From Euphorbia lathyris (taxonomy: Eukaryota; Streptophyta; Magnoliopsida; Malpighiales; Euphorbiaceae), in assembly GCF_963576675.1 (NCBI RefSeq), contig NC_088916.1:6277001-6341000 (forward strand): DNA of 64,000 bases, given 5' to 3'. A program made the translations under genes and the position numbers. The number at the start of each line of letters is the position of its first letter. Within the stretch, counting starts at the first letter, position 1. The notes under the pieces were generated by a model. It searched no databases. It was not told the origin of the DNA and saw only the letters and a program-made list of their open reading frames with translations. Of this stretch, positions 10,938 to 23,349 are shown piece by piece.

Positions 10938-12134
10938 TGTTGAAACACCTTTCCACATGATTTTGATTTAACAAAATCATTTAAGTTAATCCATGATTAA
11001 GAGACAATTAAATTTAAGTGCTTTGATTTAATTGTACTAATATGTTTGTTCATTGTTGAGTATAAATATAAATATAAATAGAAATAAAAAGTAAGACAGG
11101 ATGAAGCCAGCATGAGATCACAGCACAAGCTGAGTAGAGTGGAACTCAGCATAAGAGAAGATAAGTCATCTTCAGAACAGAAGCTTAAAGATCAAGTCAA
11201 TAAATGAAGCTGAGTGGAACGGAACTCGGTATCAAAAATAGAAAAGACTTCTTAAGGACTATGTATTGTAGAACGAAGCTGACCATGGAAGCTGAGTAAA
11301 AGAGAACTCAGTATCTGAATTGGCAACAATCAAAAGACAACGAATAACAAAGTCATGTCGAGTAATCTTCAGGACAGCACCAATGATCCGTTAGCTAAAA
11401 GACAAGTCTGACAACTGTCTGAACCAATAATAGGAACCTCAGAATTACGCACAAAAATGATTTCGAGATGCATGGGTCAAACGTCCGTTAGCTAAAAGAC
11501 AAAACTTGTACAAGAAGATAAAACTGCAAGAAAAGGACAAGCCTGACACCTGAGGAAATCAGACGACAGGAGTGGCCTGCAAGCCTGAAGCTGACCAGAG
11601 CCTTGTCTCCCAAAAGAGCCATTTTGGATTCAACGGACAAATCAAATTCAGATGATTTGATCTTCAGATTGCAACTATAAAGGGACAAGTATACCTCTTG
11701 GATCATTGCCGAATTACAGAAAATACAAGAGAGAAAACTACAAGCACAAAGCACATCAAAACAAAAAGAGATCTTACACCAATTTTCTATTCTTGTGTAA
11801 AAGCTAGAGTGATCTTTGTAATCATCTAAAGTGTTCTTTGTCTGAAAAAGAACAAGTCTGTATCAATTGTATTATTGAGAGAACTGTGCTGAGTACTCGA
11901 TGTTGAGTACTCAGTGGTAGAAAAACCTAAGTGTTCGGTTATAGCACTTAGTAGGAGTTGAGTAGACGAATAGAGGAAGGTACTCTTGCATATTCAACTG
12001 CCTTGTAAACGGTTTGTGCTCTACCTTTAAAGAGCTCAATATTGGTTTAAAAAGCCCGGAGGGACTCTAGGGACTGGACGTAGGCGGAGAGATCGAACCA
12101 GGATAAGTCGTGCTGAGTAATCTCTGAACTCTCT

Positions 12135-12190
<56 letters not shown>

Positions 12191-12480
12191 GTATGTGTTG
12201 TTTGTTGTATTTACTCAGCATATAAATTGTCTAAATTGATATTGAGTAAATAAGAGTGATGAGTTGGAAGCTGGCCACAAAAGTGTAAATTCCCAACTCA
12301 TATGTAAACTAGTTCTAGTCAACATCTGACTAAAGCTATCTTACGTTACAATCGGGCGTGCTGACCAAAGCTGAGTTGGCAAACTTAAGAAAACATATTA
12401 AGTCAGCTTAATTAATTTCGAAAAAGTTATATTAGTTCCTAACCCCCCTCCCCCTTGGAACTAATCACATGGGACCAACA
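10938..12480 (+). repeat. B1 3' LTR (~1.54 kb)
   Basis: Starts TGTTGAAACACC and ends GGGACCAACA, matching both LTRs of B2. A TATA-like TATAAAG lies near 11676. It is longer than the B2 LTRs mainly because of an (AT)n expansion at 12136-12188, where B2 has only a short AT run. Confidence 0.93.
12136..12188. repeat. (AT)n microsatellite in B1 LTR
   Basis: About 26 uninterrupted AT units within the LTR. The B2 LTRs have a much shorter, interrupted version at the same place (about 47179-47196 and 57847-57862). Confidence 0.95.
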
Positions 12481-13671
12481 TATATGACTCAGCCAGAGGG
12501 ATACAAGATTCCTGGTAAGGAAAACTTAGTGTGCAAGTTGAGCAAATCATTGTATGGATTGAAGCAATCTCCAAGGCAGTGGTACAAGAGATTTGATAAG
12601 TTCATGATGGGGCAAAAGTACACCAGAAGCAAGTATGATCACTGTGTATATTTACGCAAGCTACAAGATGGATCATTTGTCTATCTTCTCCTTTATGTTG
12701 ATGATATGTTGATTGCGTCAAAAAATAAAGGAGAGATAGAAAAATTGAAGGCTCAACTGAATCAAGAATTTGAAATGAAAGATTTAGGTGAGGCCAAGAA
12801 GATTCTCGGTATGGAGATAAGCAGAGATAGGAAATTGGGGAGACTTTGTTTGACTCAAAAGCAATATCTGAAGAAAGTACTAAGACATTTTGGCATGGAT
12901 GAGAAGACAAAATCAGTCAGTACTCCACTTGCTCCTCATTTCAAACTTAGTGCAACTCTATCTCTAGAAAGTGATGAAGAACGAGAACATATGTCAAATG
13001 TTCCATATGCGAATGCAGTTGGTAGCTTGATGTATGCGATGGTGTGTACGAGGCCCGACATTTCACAAGCAGTTGGAGTTGTGAGTAGGTATATGCATAA
13101 TCCTGGTAAAGGACATTGGCAAGCTGTGAAATGGATTCTATGGTATATCCAACATAATGTGGATGTTGGTTTGGTGTTTGAGCGGGATGTGAAAGTCGGC
13201 CAATACGTAGTGGGATATTGTGATTCAGACTATGCCAGTGATTTGGATAATCAATGATCAACTACTGGTTATTTGTTTACCATAGCAAAGGCACCAGTTA
13301 GTTGGAGGTCTACCTTACAGTCGACAGTTGCTTTGTTTACGACAGAGGCAGAGTACATGGCAGTTACAGAAGCTGTTAAGGAGGCAATTTGGCTTTAAGG
13401 GTTGCTAAAAGAGTTGGGAATTGGACAGAAGCATGTCAAAGTGCATTGTGATAGTCAAAGTGCTATTTACTTAGCAAAGAACCAAGTCTATCATGCAAGG
13501 ACGAAGCATATCGACGTTCGTTATCATTTTGTAAGGGAAATTCTTGAAGCGGGTCAAGTACAGCTTCAGAAGATTCCGACCGCTGACAATCCTACAGATA
13601 TGGCAACGAAGGTGGTAACATCAATCAAGTTTCAACATTGTTTGGACTTGATTAATGTCATCTCTACTTGA
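12481..13671 (+). pseudogene. Copia A pol remnant: RT and RNase H (Tork/Tnt1-like)
   Basis: The coding frame of element A resumes right after the B1 LTR, within RT. The first ATG of this open frame (12469) belongs to the B1 LTR, so it is not a native start. RT motifs include MTQPEGYKIPGKE, SLYGLKQSPRQWYKRF and the intact catalytic LLYVDDMLIAS. RNase H includes GYCDSDYASD, TEAEYMA, HCDSQSAIYLAKN and HARTKHIDVRYHFVRE. The QSPRQWYKRF and KNQVYHARTKHID forms are typical of Tnt1/Tork-lineage Copia. TGA at 13255-13257 and TAA at 13396-13398 interrupt an otherwise collinear frame, which ends at 13671. Confidence 0.9.
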
Positions 13672-13748
13672 AGTTGCAATTTAAAGGCACTACTGAGTAT
13701 GAGAAAGGATGGAGAGATAGTTTGGTTGATGTTTCTTAGAAGATCGCC

Positions 13749-13759
13749 AAGGTGGAGAT
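13749..13759 (+). other. Copia A polypurine tract
   Basis: AAGGTGGAGAT directly precedes the 3' LTR. GGTGGAGATT is the usual Tork-type plus-strand primer sequence. Confidence 0.85.
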
Positions 13760-14115
13760 TGTAGAAAAAATGGCTCTCTTTTAAGAATGTCATAGTGTTA
13801 GCCTAAAGGGAAGAAGATGAAAAGATGTATATTAGTTGTTCAAAGTCCAACATTGGAAAGTTATGCTTTTTGGGGGAGTTTGGAAGGCTATATATTTGGG
13901 CTTGGGTTTTAGGCTTAAGGCACCCACAACAAGCCTCCTCTAATTTCTAAGGCTTTGTTGTTTTCTCCTCCTTTCTCTATTGTAATTGCTCATTTGCAAT
14001 AATATTTAGTAGTGTCCGAGGACGTAGGCAATATTGGCCGAACCTCATTAAATTTTGGTGTTTTCTCTATTTGTTATATGCTTTAGCTTTCAATTTGCTA
14101 GTCGTTTCCGCAACA
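13760..14115 (+). repeat. Copia A 3' LTR, 356 bp
   Basis: TG...CA ends, TGTAGAAAAAATGG to CCGCAACA, followed by the TTTAT duplication. The first 198 bp match the truncated 5' LTR at 4958-5155. Confidence 0.93.
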
Positions 14116-14202
14116 TTTATCACGCCCCCTTTTGGCCACGGTTGTACAACCCTGGCTAATGATGGTAAGCGACTGTGGTTGTAGGACATTTCTGTACTAG
14201 TG
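14116..14202. mobile_element. CACTA-like terminal fragment
   Basis: Read on the minus strand, the end at 14202 is CACTAGTACAGAAATGTCC, a CACTA-superfamily-type terminus. Together with about 4880-4957 it forms the sequence that element A split. The opposite terminus was not found. Confidence 0.45.
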
Positions 14203-14557
14203 ATTAGTATTAAGTCAAATTGAATCAATAACATCACTAAAACCTTGAAAAACCAAGAACAATATAGGCTTCTCGAGCTTCCTCAGAAGCTCAGTGCACA
14301 ATCAAAGCCCAGATACCTAGATGTGAAATAGATCACATCCGAGAAAGTGAAAAATAAAGATAGATATTGCAAAAATTAGTACAAGGAATTAGAAAGCAAT
14401 GAAAATTTACAAGGACTAGTTCCAAAACAAATTAGGAAGCAATTTACTTTCTCGGAAGAAATTAGGTTTAAAGATTAGGGTTACAGAGTAATGTCAAAAC
14501 CAACTAGTAGAAGAGAAAAAATGCACAAACTGATTAGCAAAACTGATGAGTTATAAT
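14203..14557. other. No gene seen
   Basis: Unremarkable A-rich sequence without recognisable coding or repeat structure. Confidence 0.5.
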
Positions 14558-15463
14558 CAGTGGTGGAGCCATGACCTAAAGGTCGGGGGGCTTGACCGTC
14601 TACCAAAAAATAAGGAGTAATTTAGAAATTTTTTCTAAAGGCTTTTTTCTTCCCCGTAAGACATAAAGTGGGAAATAAAGAAGAGTGGTAGATGGAAAGG
14701 GCATTTTGGTCCTTTCCATCTTTTTTAAAAACAGCCCAAAACGACGTTGTTTTGGGCTATTTTTACTTAAAAAAAAATAAAACAGATGGAAAGGGCCAAA
14801 ATGCCATTTCCATCCAATGACGGAACCAGAAGCAAAAATGAGCCGGGGCTCAAATATCTAATAAAAAAATTCATAAAATCAATAAGAAAAATGGGTAAGG
14901 TACCAAAATAGGCCTATGGTTTTGAGAGAAATATCAATGTAGGTTGTACGAAAATAGTACCAATATAGGTTTAACTCATTATAAAGAAATAAACTTTTTT
15001 TTTATCAAAAGCAAACATTGACAAAATTTAACACTTTTTAATCAAGGGCCAAATTGAAACTTTTTTTGTTATAGCACTAAATTGAAAATAAATTAAAGAA
15101 AGGGGTGAAAAAAGAAAATTGAAAAAAGAAAGGTAGCCGGATAATATTAGGTATATGTTTTATGAAACGGTGAGTTTCAATTTATTTAAAAAACAAAACA
15201 CTTCATCTTCCTCCTTGCTTTTAACCTACTGCTTCCTTTCTTCTATGTTCTAGCGTCGTCGTCGTTAACACTGCCACATACTTTCTCTTTCAATCATCAG
15301 GGGCTTTGTAATTTCTTATCCACCTTCTTCTTCAGCCACCATAGCTGGAGGGGCTCTAGCCATGGCGGCCACTGGCAGAGCCAGGGAGAAAACCCCATCC
15401 CTCGGGTTTTCCGGTGGGGCCGGAGGGTCGGAAGGCCCTCCCCTACCCCTGGCTCCGCCCCTG
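14558..15463. mobile_element. Nonautonomous hAT-like element, 906 bp
   Basis: Ends are CAGTGGTGGAGCC on the left and CTGGCTCCGCCCCTG on the right, an inverted repeat of the CAGKGGCGGAGCCAG type. Flanking octamers GTTATAAT and CTCATAAT agree at 6 of 8 positions, an aged hAT duplication. Inside lie a foldback (14691-14720 against 14785-14814) enclosing a perfect hairpin (14733-14758), and a half-copy of the MULE-type MITE family (about 14893-15000). No coding gene. It is the same end family as 39675-40865 and 63640-63702. Confidence 0.7.
14691..14814. repeat. Nested foldback with GCCCAAAAC hairpin
   Basis: The outer arms start GATGGAAAGGGC and are inverted at 14691-14720 and 14785-14814. The inner stem AGCCCAAAAC/GTTTTGGGCT lies at 14733-14758. 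Strong dyad symmetry suggests a small foldback element or a hairpin-forming transcript. Confidence 0.7.
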
Positions 15464-15672
15464 CTCATAATTTACACCATATATATAATTTTATTTAATG
15501 TACCTACGTTTCGATAATAATTAAATAACCTACTTTTTTTTAATAAAATTACTGACTAAATTATAGTCCTTAAATTACCAGATTTGGTGGTTAAAGTAGG
15601 TGTTAAAATTGGAAATCATTTCCCATGAAGTTATCGACTAACATAATAGTTAATGACCAATTTAGTCATTAA

Positions 15673-15699
15673 CTAGCTTGTCACCCGTGCTTTGCACGG
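15673..15699 (-). other. Helitron-like 3' terminus, unit 1
   Basis: On the minus strand, hairpin CCGTGC-AAA-GCACGG (15699-15685) is followed by 8 nt, then CTAG (15676-15673) and a T. This is the layout of a Helitron 3' end. Copies occur at 19597-19600 and 23525-23528 (CTAG coordinates), with the hairpin shortened by one base pair. No matching 5' TC end was identified. Confidence 0.45.
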
Positions 15700-18288
15700 T
15701 AATCATATACCATCAAATTATTTGAAATTTTTATTAGTAGTTATAGAATTTGAAGAAAAATAAAACAAAAAAGATATTTGAATTAATGCCTACCATAATT
15801 TATTTATATATTGTATAAGCTATAAAAAGATTTTTGAATTAATGCCTACCATAATTCATTTGCGCATAAAGTGGGGGAAATATCAGCATAGCTACACCAA
15901 TAAGGAAAGAAGTAAGGTAGTCATGAGAAACAGGGAGAAGGAAAAAAAATGCTCATATGGTGATTGAGAAAGTTAAATTTTACCTCATCGTACAAACAAT
16001 CCAATTTTGCTCCTATTTTAGAAATTTTTAGCTCAATTTAACCTCGTGATATTGATTTATCATAACTACAAAGTTAATTTGATAGACCATTTCAATTACA
16101 ATCAATATATGATATACCTGACAAATTGAGATAATAATGATATCAATATAAATTTGCATGCACATATATAATTTATATGATTAAAGCAGCATGTTAACAT
16201 CCTGATATATATATCATATAATTTATAAAATCAATTTCACAATGAGTGCTTCAATCAGTACACTCAGTACTAACAACAATATAGCAACAATAGCAAAGGA
16301 TGGGCTCACTATCCAATACTCTAAATAACCCTACTCTTTATCTCTTTCTCTCACTTTCCTTCTCTTTCATTCAATTTCAAATGCTGACACTCTTTCATTC
16401 AATATATTTTCAAACCACCACCAAATCACACCTCAGTGCAACTAATTATTACCAACACCTTAAGAAACAATAGGAAAAATATGGGATGGAATAACGATAT
16501 AGAAATCTGCTTTAAAAACATCAATAATGATAATTTTCAATGGAAATGCAGGAAAAGATCAAGGAATTTGGGCAAGATATCTTTCTAGCAGCTGAAGCCA
16601 CGAATGGAATTCGAAAACTAGAGAAAGCAGCAACCACTTCTGCTTATCAAATCAGCAGCTAAGAATGGAATTTGAACATTAGAGAAAGCAGCAGCCACCA
16701 ATGGAATTCGAAAATTAGATAAATGGAAAGACAGAGTTATTTTAAAAATGAATTATTAGATCACCTTATCAAATCGCCTTCTGCTTTTCTGCTCTTCGTT
16801 TATTCTATCTGCGAATCAAACTTAGGAAATCTAAAGCCAATCATTGTAGGAAATTTTCTTTTCTGCTCTCTGTTCTCCTCTTAATTTACTCTATCCGTGA
16901 ATCAAACTAGAGAAACTTAAAATCGTCAATCATATGAGGAAATGGGCTTTTCTGCTCTTCTTTCCGCTCTGAAATGAGTAAGTCGAGTTTTGCGCAGACA
17001 TTGAAAATGGGGAATGCGAAGATTGAAAATAACCTAATTGCCATATTTAAATTGGGCTTTAATAATACTAAGCACTAACATTTAATTGGGGCAGTTTTTA
17101 AGTTAGCCACAATACAAGGTTTGTCAAAAGCCCATTGGAGCCCTTAATAAAAGGGATGCTACAAAAAGCCATTAAAGCCCTAATTTTTTTGTAGTGACAT
17201 GTACAAACAAAATTGAGAACTGATATTTGATTGATTCCACAAGGTTTGTACTTTGTACTCTCACTACTAGATTTGTATTATATGCATACTATATTTATAC
17301 AAACAAAAGTATGTTCGCCTACGTATACAATTATTATGCTAATGCACGTATACAAATAGTAACAAACACTTAGACAAACATTAACTGTGCATGTGTATAA
17401 AAAAAATATTGTCATTGTTTACAATTTATGCGTACAAACATTAACACTTAAACTTAGAAATTGGGAGACTCTTCTTATATTAAGATCAATGGATTAACCA
17501 TTTTTTATCTTTAAAAAATGTTAATCACATATTAGTCCATTAAATTCAGTTAACTTACTAATCGATTAATTAGTATTTATGTATGTTATAACTATTTTTT
17601 TAGATTTCTAATCATAGTAAATATCCAAAAAAAAATTAAATATATATTTTTAAAATTTTTAATAGTTTTTTTTAATGAACTTCTTAATAGTTAAATAATA
17701 TTATCTAGATAGAATCATAAATTAATATAATTTTTTACCAAAAAATAAATAAATTAATATAATTTTATATTAACATAAAATCAAAGTTACAAATGTAATA
17801 ATTTATTAAAAAATAACATAATAAATATATAGTGTAAAAGGAAATAAATTATTAATAACATATATGGTATAAAATAAAAATTAGCATTCTCAAAATTGAT
17901 CTTCAAAGTTTGATAGTCCAACTGTAAACATGTATACATAATTAAAATTTTAGGGAAAAAACTCATAAATTGAACAAAAGAAATTCAATGATCATGATGA
18001 GAATCCAATTGAAGTTGAAACTGAGAAAGATAGAAAGGAAGAATTAAACCATCAAAACAAAAGGTTTGTCAAACGGTAAAAAAATAAAAATAAATAAGCA
18101 AGCAAGAAAGTAGCATGCTTAGAATAGTTTGTTTTATAAGAACATCTAAACGGTTTCAACCACGTATAAAAAAATGCATCAAATCTGTGGATACATCAAA
18201 TCTTGTTAAAGATGTTATTTTGTGTAACTTGTTTTTTGAAGTTGTTGATTAGGTTGGTGTTTCAAATATAATGTATATGGTTACTGAT

Positions 18289-19093
18289 GAGTTTGTCTAT
18301 GAACTAATCCCCATCCAATCTAGGATGGGGATGAAATTGGTTGAATTGCTATGAATGTTTAGGGTTTAGGGTTTGAGAATTAGCTTTTGATTCGATCAGT
18401 TTATGCATGTTTTATGCCTAGGTGATGTTAGGAACAGGATTAATTGCTAGAATGAGCATTGATAACGATCAACTAGCGCGTTTGTGTATATAATGTGTCT
18501 AATGCCTGTAACCGTGACATTAGCTAGATAATAGATAGATTGATTCTTGACCACGGAATCATCTATACCGAATTTGCATTAAACTGACTTCGCTAGAGAC
18601 CACTAGGAATGAGGCTTTGTGGCTGGGCTACGGCTTTAGCCTTATTTGCCAAGGAACCTAATGCTTTGCATGACCTCGGGTATATGCCTAATCAAGCCGT
18701 CACCCGAATGCATGTGAATAGGAAGGGCAATACTGATCACATTAGTCTTTCACTTAGGGCACTTACCTTCAATCTTTAGTAAAGCTTAAACCCGACCCCC
18801 TATAAACGCATTCATAGAGATTAACCGATGGATTCCCCTTTCTAGGTTGTGCCTACCATTAATCACAATCCACCATGTGGCTAGTTCTGTTTACTGCTTT
18901 CTTAGTTTAGTCATTTAATTTATTAGATTAAACACCATATTGCTTATCAACCTTGCTAAACAAATAAATTACCATTTGAATTAACTGATTAGGATAGTAG
19001 TCCTTGTGGTTCGATCTCGTGCTTAAGCACTGTATTACTTGTTGCGATAGGATACACTTGTCCTATTTATTGCTATATACTTTACGAGCATCA
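18289..19093 (+). repeat. LTR-like segment, unit 1 (probable Ty3-gypsy-type)
   Basis: Sequence such as CCTTGTGGTTCGATCTCGTGC near its right end is typical of the 3' part of plant Ty3-gypsy LTRs or LARDs. It interrupts the hAT relic: unit 3 continues the transposase frame at the point where this segment begins. No flanking duplication could be matched, so exact ends are uncertain. Confidence 0.5.
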
Positions 19094-19421
19094 CCGATAC
19101 GACCAAGTCACCAACGACTCAGCCGAGTCATGGCCGATTCAGGTGAATTTTGAGTCAGACCATAGAGTCGACTCGAAATCCACCTAAATCGTATCGACTC
19201 GTACGAGTCGACTCACAACTCGTACGAGTCTAATAACTATGGTCATGAATCTCATTTTTTAGATGAAGAGGTCAGAGGCCGATGGTTACAAATTTGGAAT
19301 AAGATGAGGCGACGACTTCAATAAGAGAAGAGAAATGTTAGAGTGAGGAAGAATGTTGATAAGGTTGGGAAAAAGCATGTGCTTTTCTTTCTTTCTTTTT
19401 TTTTTTTTTTGCTTTGATAAT

Positions 19422-22400
19422 AATGTACTTACTTTTTTATAATGATTAAATAACCTACTTTTTTTACTAAAATTAATGACTGAATTATGGTTCTTAAATT
19501 ACTAGATTTAGTGGTTAAAGTAGGTGTTAAAATTGGAAATCATTGCCCATGAAGTTATCGACTAACATAATGGTTAATGACCAATTTAGTCATTAACTAG
19601 CTTGTCACTCGTGCTTTGCACGGTAATCATATACCATCACCATCAGATTATTTGAAATTTTTATTAGTAGTTATAGAATTTAAAGAAAAATAAAACAAAA
19701 AAGATATTTGAATTAATGCCTACCATAATTTATTTATATATTGTATAAGCTATAAAAAGATTTTTGAATTAATGCCTACCATAACTCATTTGCGCATAAA
19801 GTGGGGGAAATATCAGCACAGCTACAGCAATAAGGAAAGAAGTAAGGTAGTCATGAGAAACAGGGAGAAGGAAAAAATTGCTCATATAGTGATTGAGAAA
19901 ATTAAATTTTACCCCATCGTACAAACAGTCCAATTTTGCTCCTATTTTAGAAATTTTAGCTCATTTTTATCCTCATGATATTGATTTGTTATAACTACAA
20001 AGTTAATTTGATAGACAATTTCAGTTACAATCAATATATGACATACCTGACAAATTGAGATAATAATGAAATCAATATAAATTTGCATGCACATATATAA
20101 TTTATATGATTAAAGCAGCATGTTAACATCCGGATATATATCATATAATGTATAAAATCAATTTCACAATGAGTGCTTCAATCAGTACACTCAATATTAA
20201 CAACAATATAGCAACAAGAGCAAAGGATGGGCTCACTATCCAATACTCTAAATAACCCTACTCTTTATCTCTTTCTCTCACTTTCCTTCTCTTTCATTCA
20301 ATTTCAAATGCTGACACTCTTTCATTCAATATATTTTCAAACCACCACCAAATCACACCTCAGTGCAACTAATTATTACCAACACCTTAAGAAACAATAG
20401 GAAAAATATGGGATGGAATAACGATATAGAAATCTGCTTTAAAAACATCAATAATGATAATTTTCAATGGAAATGCAGGAAAAGATCAAGGAATTTGGGC
20501 AAGATATCTTTCTAGCAGCTGAAGCCACGAATGGAATTCGAAAACTAGAGAAAGCAGCAACCACTTCTGCTTATCAAATCAGCAGCTAAGAATGGAATTT
20601 GAACATTAGAGAAAGCAGCAGCCACCAATGGAATTCGAAAATTAGATAAATGGAAAGACAGAGTTATTTTAAAAATGAATTATTAGATCACCTTATCAAA
20701 TCGCCTTCTGCTTTTCTGCTCTTCGTTTATTCTATCTGCGAATCAAACTTAGGAAATCTAAAGCCAATCATTGTAGGAAATTTTCTTTTCTGCTCTCTGT
20801 TCTCCTCTTAATTTACTCTATCCGTGAATCAAACTAGAGAAACTTAAAATCGTCAATCATATGAGGAAATGGGCTTTTCTGCTCTTCTTTCCGCTCTGAA
20901 ATGAGTAAGTCGAGTTTTGCGCAGACATTGAAAATGGGGAATGCGAAGATTGAAAATAACCTAATTGCCATATTTAAATTGGGCTTTAATAATACTAAGC
21001 ACTAACATTTAATTGGGGCAGTTTTTAAGTTAGCCACAATACAAGGTTTGTCAAAAGCCCATTGGAGCCCTTAATCAAAGGGATGCTACAAAAAGCCATT
21101 AAAGCCCTAATTTTTTTGTAGTGACATGTACAAACAAAATTGAGAACTGATATTTGATTGATTCCACAAGGTTTGTACTTTGTACTCTCACTACTAGATT
21201 TGTATTATATGCATACTATATTTATACAAACAAAAGTATGTTCGCCTACGTATACAATTATTATGCTAATGCACGTATACAAATAGTAACAAACACTTAG
21301 ACAAACATTAACTGTGCATGTGTATAAAAAAAATATTGTCATTGTTTACAATTTATGTGTACAAACATTAACACTTAAACTTAGAAATTGGGAGACTCTT
21401 CTTATATTAAGATCAATGGATTAACCATTTTTTATCTTTAAAAAATGTTAATCACATATTAGTCCATTAAATTCAGTTAACTTACTAATCGATTAATTAG
21501 TATTTATGTATGTTATAACTATTTTTTTAGATTTCTAATCATAGTAAATATCCAAAAAAAAATTAAATATATATTTTTAAAATTTTTAATAGTTTTTTTT
21601 AATGAACTTCTTAATAGTTAAATAATATTATCTAGATAGAATCATAAATTAATATAATTTTTTACCAAAAAATAAATAAATTAATATAATTTTATATTAA
21701 CATAAAATCAAAGTTACAAATGTAATAATTTATTAAAAAATAACATAATAAATATATAGTGTAAAAGGAAATAAATTATTAATAACATATATGGTATAAA
21801 ATAAAAATTAGCATTCTCAAAATTGATCTTCAAATTTTGATAGTCCAACTGTAAACATGTATACATAATTAAAATTTTAGGGAAAAAACTCATAAATTGA
21901 ACAAAAGAAATTCAATGATCATGATGAGAATCCAATTGAAGTTGAAACTGAGAAAGATAGAAAGGAAGAATTAAACCATCAAAACAAAAGGTTTGTCAAA
22001 CGGTAAAAAAATAAAAATAAATAAGCAAGCAAGAAAGTAGCATGCTTAGAATAGTTTGTTTTATAAGAACATCTAAACGGTTTCAACCACGTATAAAAAA
22101 ATGCATCAAATCTGTGGATACATCAAATCTTGTTAAAGATGTTATTTTGTGTAACTTGTTTTTTGAAGTTGTTGATTAGGTTGGTGTTTCAAATATAATG
22201 TATATGGTTACTGATGAGTTTGTCTATGAACTAATCCCCATCCAATCTAGGATGGGGATGAAATTGGTTGAATTGCTATGAATGTTTAGGGTTTAGGGTT
22301 TGAGAATTAGCTTTTGATTCGATCAGTTTATGCATGTTTTATGCCTAGGTGATGTTAGGAACAGGATTAATTGCTAGAATGAGCATTGATAACGATCAAC

Positions 22401-23349
22401 TAGCGCGTTTGTGTATATAATGTGTCTAATGCCTGTAACCGTGACATTAGCTAGATAATAGATAGATTGATTCTTGACCACGGAATCATCTATACCGAAT
22501 TTGCATTAAACTGACTTCGCTAGAGACCACTAGGAATGAGGCTTTGTGGCTGGGCTACGGCTTTAGCCTTATTTGCCAAGGAACCTAATGCTTTGCATGA
22601 CCTCGGGTATATGCCTAATCAAGCCGTCACCCGAATGCATGTGAATAGGAAGGGCAATACTGATCACATTAGTCTTTCACTTAGGGCACTTACCTTCAAT
22701 CTTTAGTAAAGCTTAAACCCGACCCCCTATAAACGCATTCATAGAGATTAACCGATGGATTCCCCTTTCTAGGTTGTGCCTACCATTAATCACAATCCAC
22801 CATGTGGCTAGTTCTGTTTACTGCTTTCTTAGTTTAGTCATTTAATTTATTAGATTAAACACCATATTGCTTATCAACCTTGCTAAACAAATAAATTACC
22901 ATTTGAATTAACTGATTAGGATAGTAGTCCTTGTGGTTCGATCTCGTGCTTAAGCACTGTATTACTTGTTGCGATAGGATACACTTGTCCTATTTATTGC
23001 TATATACTTTACGAGCATCACCGATACGACCAAGTCACCAACGACTCAGCCGAGTCATGGCCGATTCAGGTGAATTTTGAGTCAGACCATAGAGTCGACT
23101 CGAAATCCACCTAAATCGTATCGACTCGTACGAGTCGACTCACAACTCGTACGAGTCTAATAACTATGGTCATGAATCTCATTTTTTAGATGAAGAGGTC
23201 AGAGGCCGATGGTTACAAATTTGGAATAAGATGAGGCGACGACTTCAATAAGAGAAGAGAAATGTTAGAGTGAGGAAGAATGTTGATAAGGTTGGGAAAA
23301 AGCATGTGCTTTTCTTTCTTTCTTTTTTTTTTTTTTTTGCTTTGATAAT
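19422..23349. repeat. Tandem unit 2 (3928 bp), recombinant of units 1 and 3
   Basis: The left part (19422 to about 20218) reads the same as unit 3, including variants absent from unit 1: CATCACCATCAG, CAGCACAGCTACAGC and GCAACAAGAG. The right part (from about 20645) follows unit 1, including ATTAGATAAATGG where unit 3 has ATTATATAAATGG, and it keeps part Y. All three units agree between these marks. A short open frame at 19772-19978, identical to one at 23700-23906, is judged non-coding because unit 1 breaks it. Confidence 0.93.
22215..23020 (+). repeat. LTR-like segment, unit 2
   Basis: Near-identical second copy of 18289-19093, duplicated with the tandem unit rather than inserted independently. 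Confidence 0.5.

Larger units (their letters stand above)
5156..12480 (+). mobile_element. Sirevirus-type Copia element B1, 5' truncated
   Basis: It is homologous to the complete element at 46010-58139. It starts within the integrase C-terminal region and runs through RT-RNase H, an intergenic leader, the env-like ORF, a polypurine tract and a complete 3' LTR ending GGGACCAACA at 12480. Its 5' LTR, gag, protease and most of integrase were lost in the deletion that joined it to the 5' LTR of element A. At its right end the A pol frame resumes immediately, so B1 was inserted in A's RT gene. Confidence 0.92.
4958..14115 (+). mobile_element. Copia LTR retrotransposon A (Tork/Tnt1-like), nested and deleted
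   Basis: The outer element is bounded by a perfect 5-bp duplication TTTAT (4953-4957 and 14116-14120). Its LTRs start TGTAGAAAAAATGG and end CCGCAACA. Only the first ~198 bp of the 5' LTR remain (4958-5155). Element B1 follows directly, then the 3' part of A's own pol (12481-13671), a polypurine tract and the complete 3' LTR (13760-14115). Gag, protease, integrase and the start of RT are gone. The intact target duplication shows that the loss occurred inside the element after insertion. Confidence 0.92.
15497..19421. repeat. Tandem unit 1 (~3.93 kb), hAT relic plus LTR-like sequence
   Basis: First of three head-to-tail units. Part X (15497-18288) is non-coding transposon sequence. It includes a Helitron-like hairpin end, an internal CACTA-type end (TTTTTTTGTAGTG to 17196) and, at about 18160-18288, a decayed hAT transposase segment. 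Part Y (18289-19421) holds LTR-like sequence and a GACTCG-rich palindromic stretch (19094-19240). Its left ~750 bp differ visibly from units 2 and 3. Its right ~2.7 kb are almost identical to unit 2. Confidence 0.9.

Noticed and set aside
12469..12480. Start codon for the RT frame of element A at 12469
   Set aside because: These bases are the last 12 bases of the B1 LTR; the native A frame enters from the deleted 5' side.
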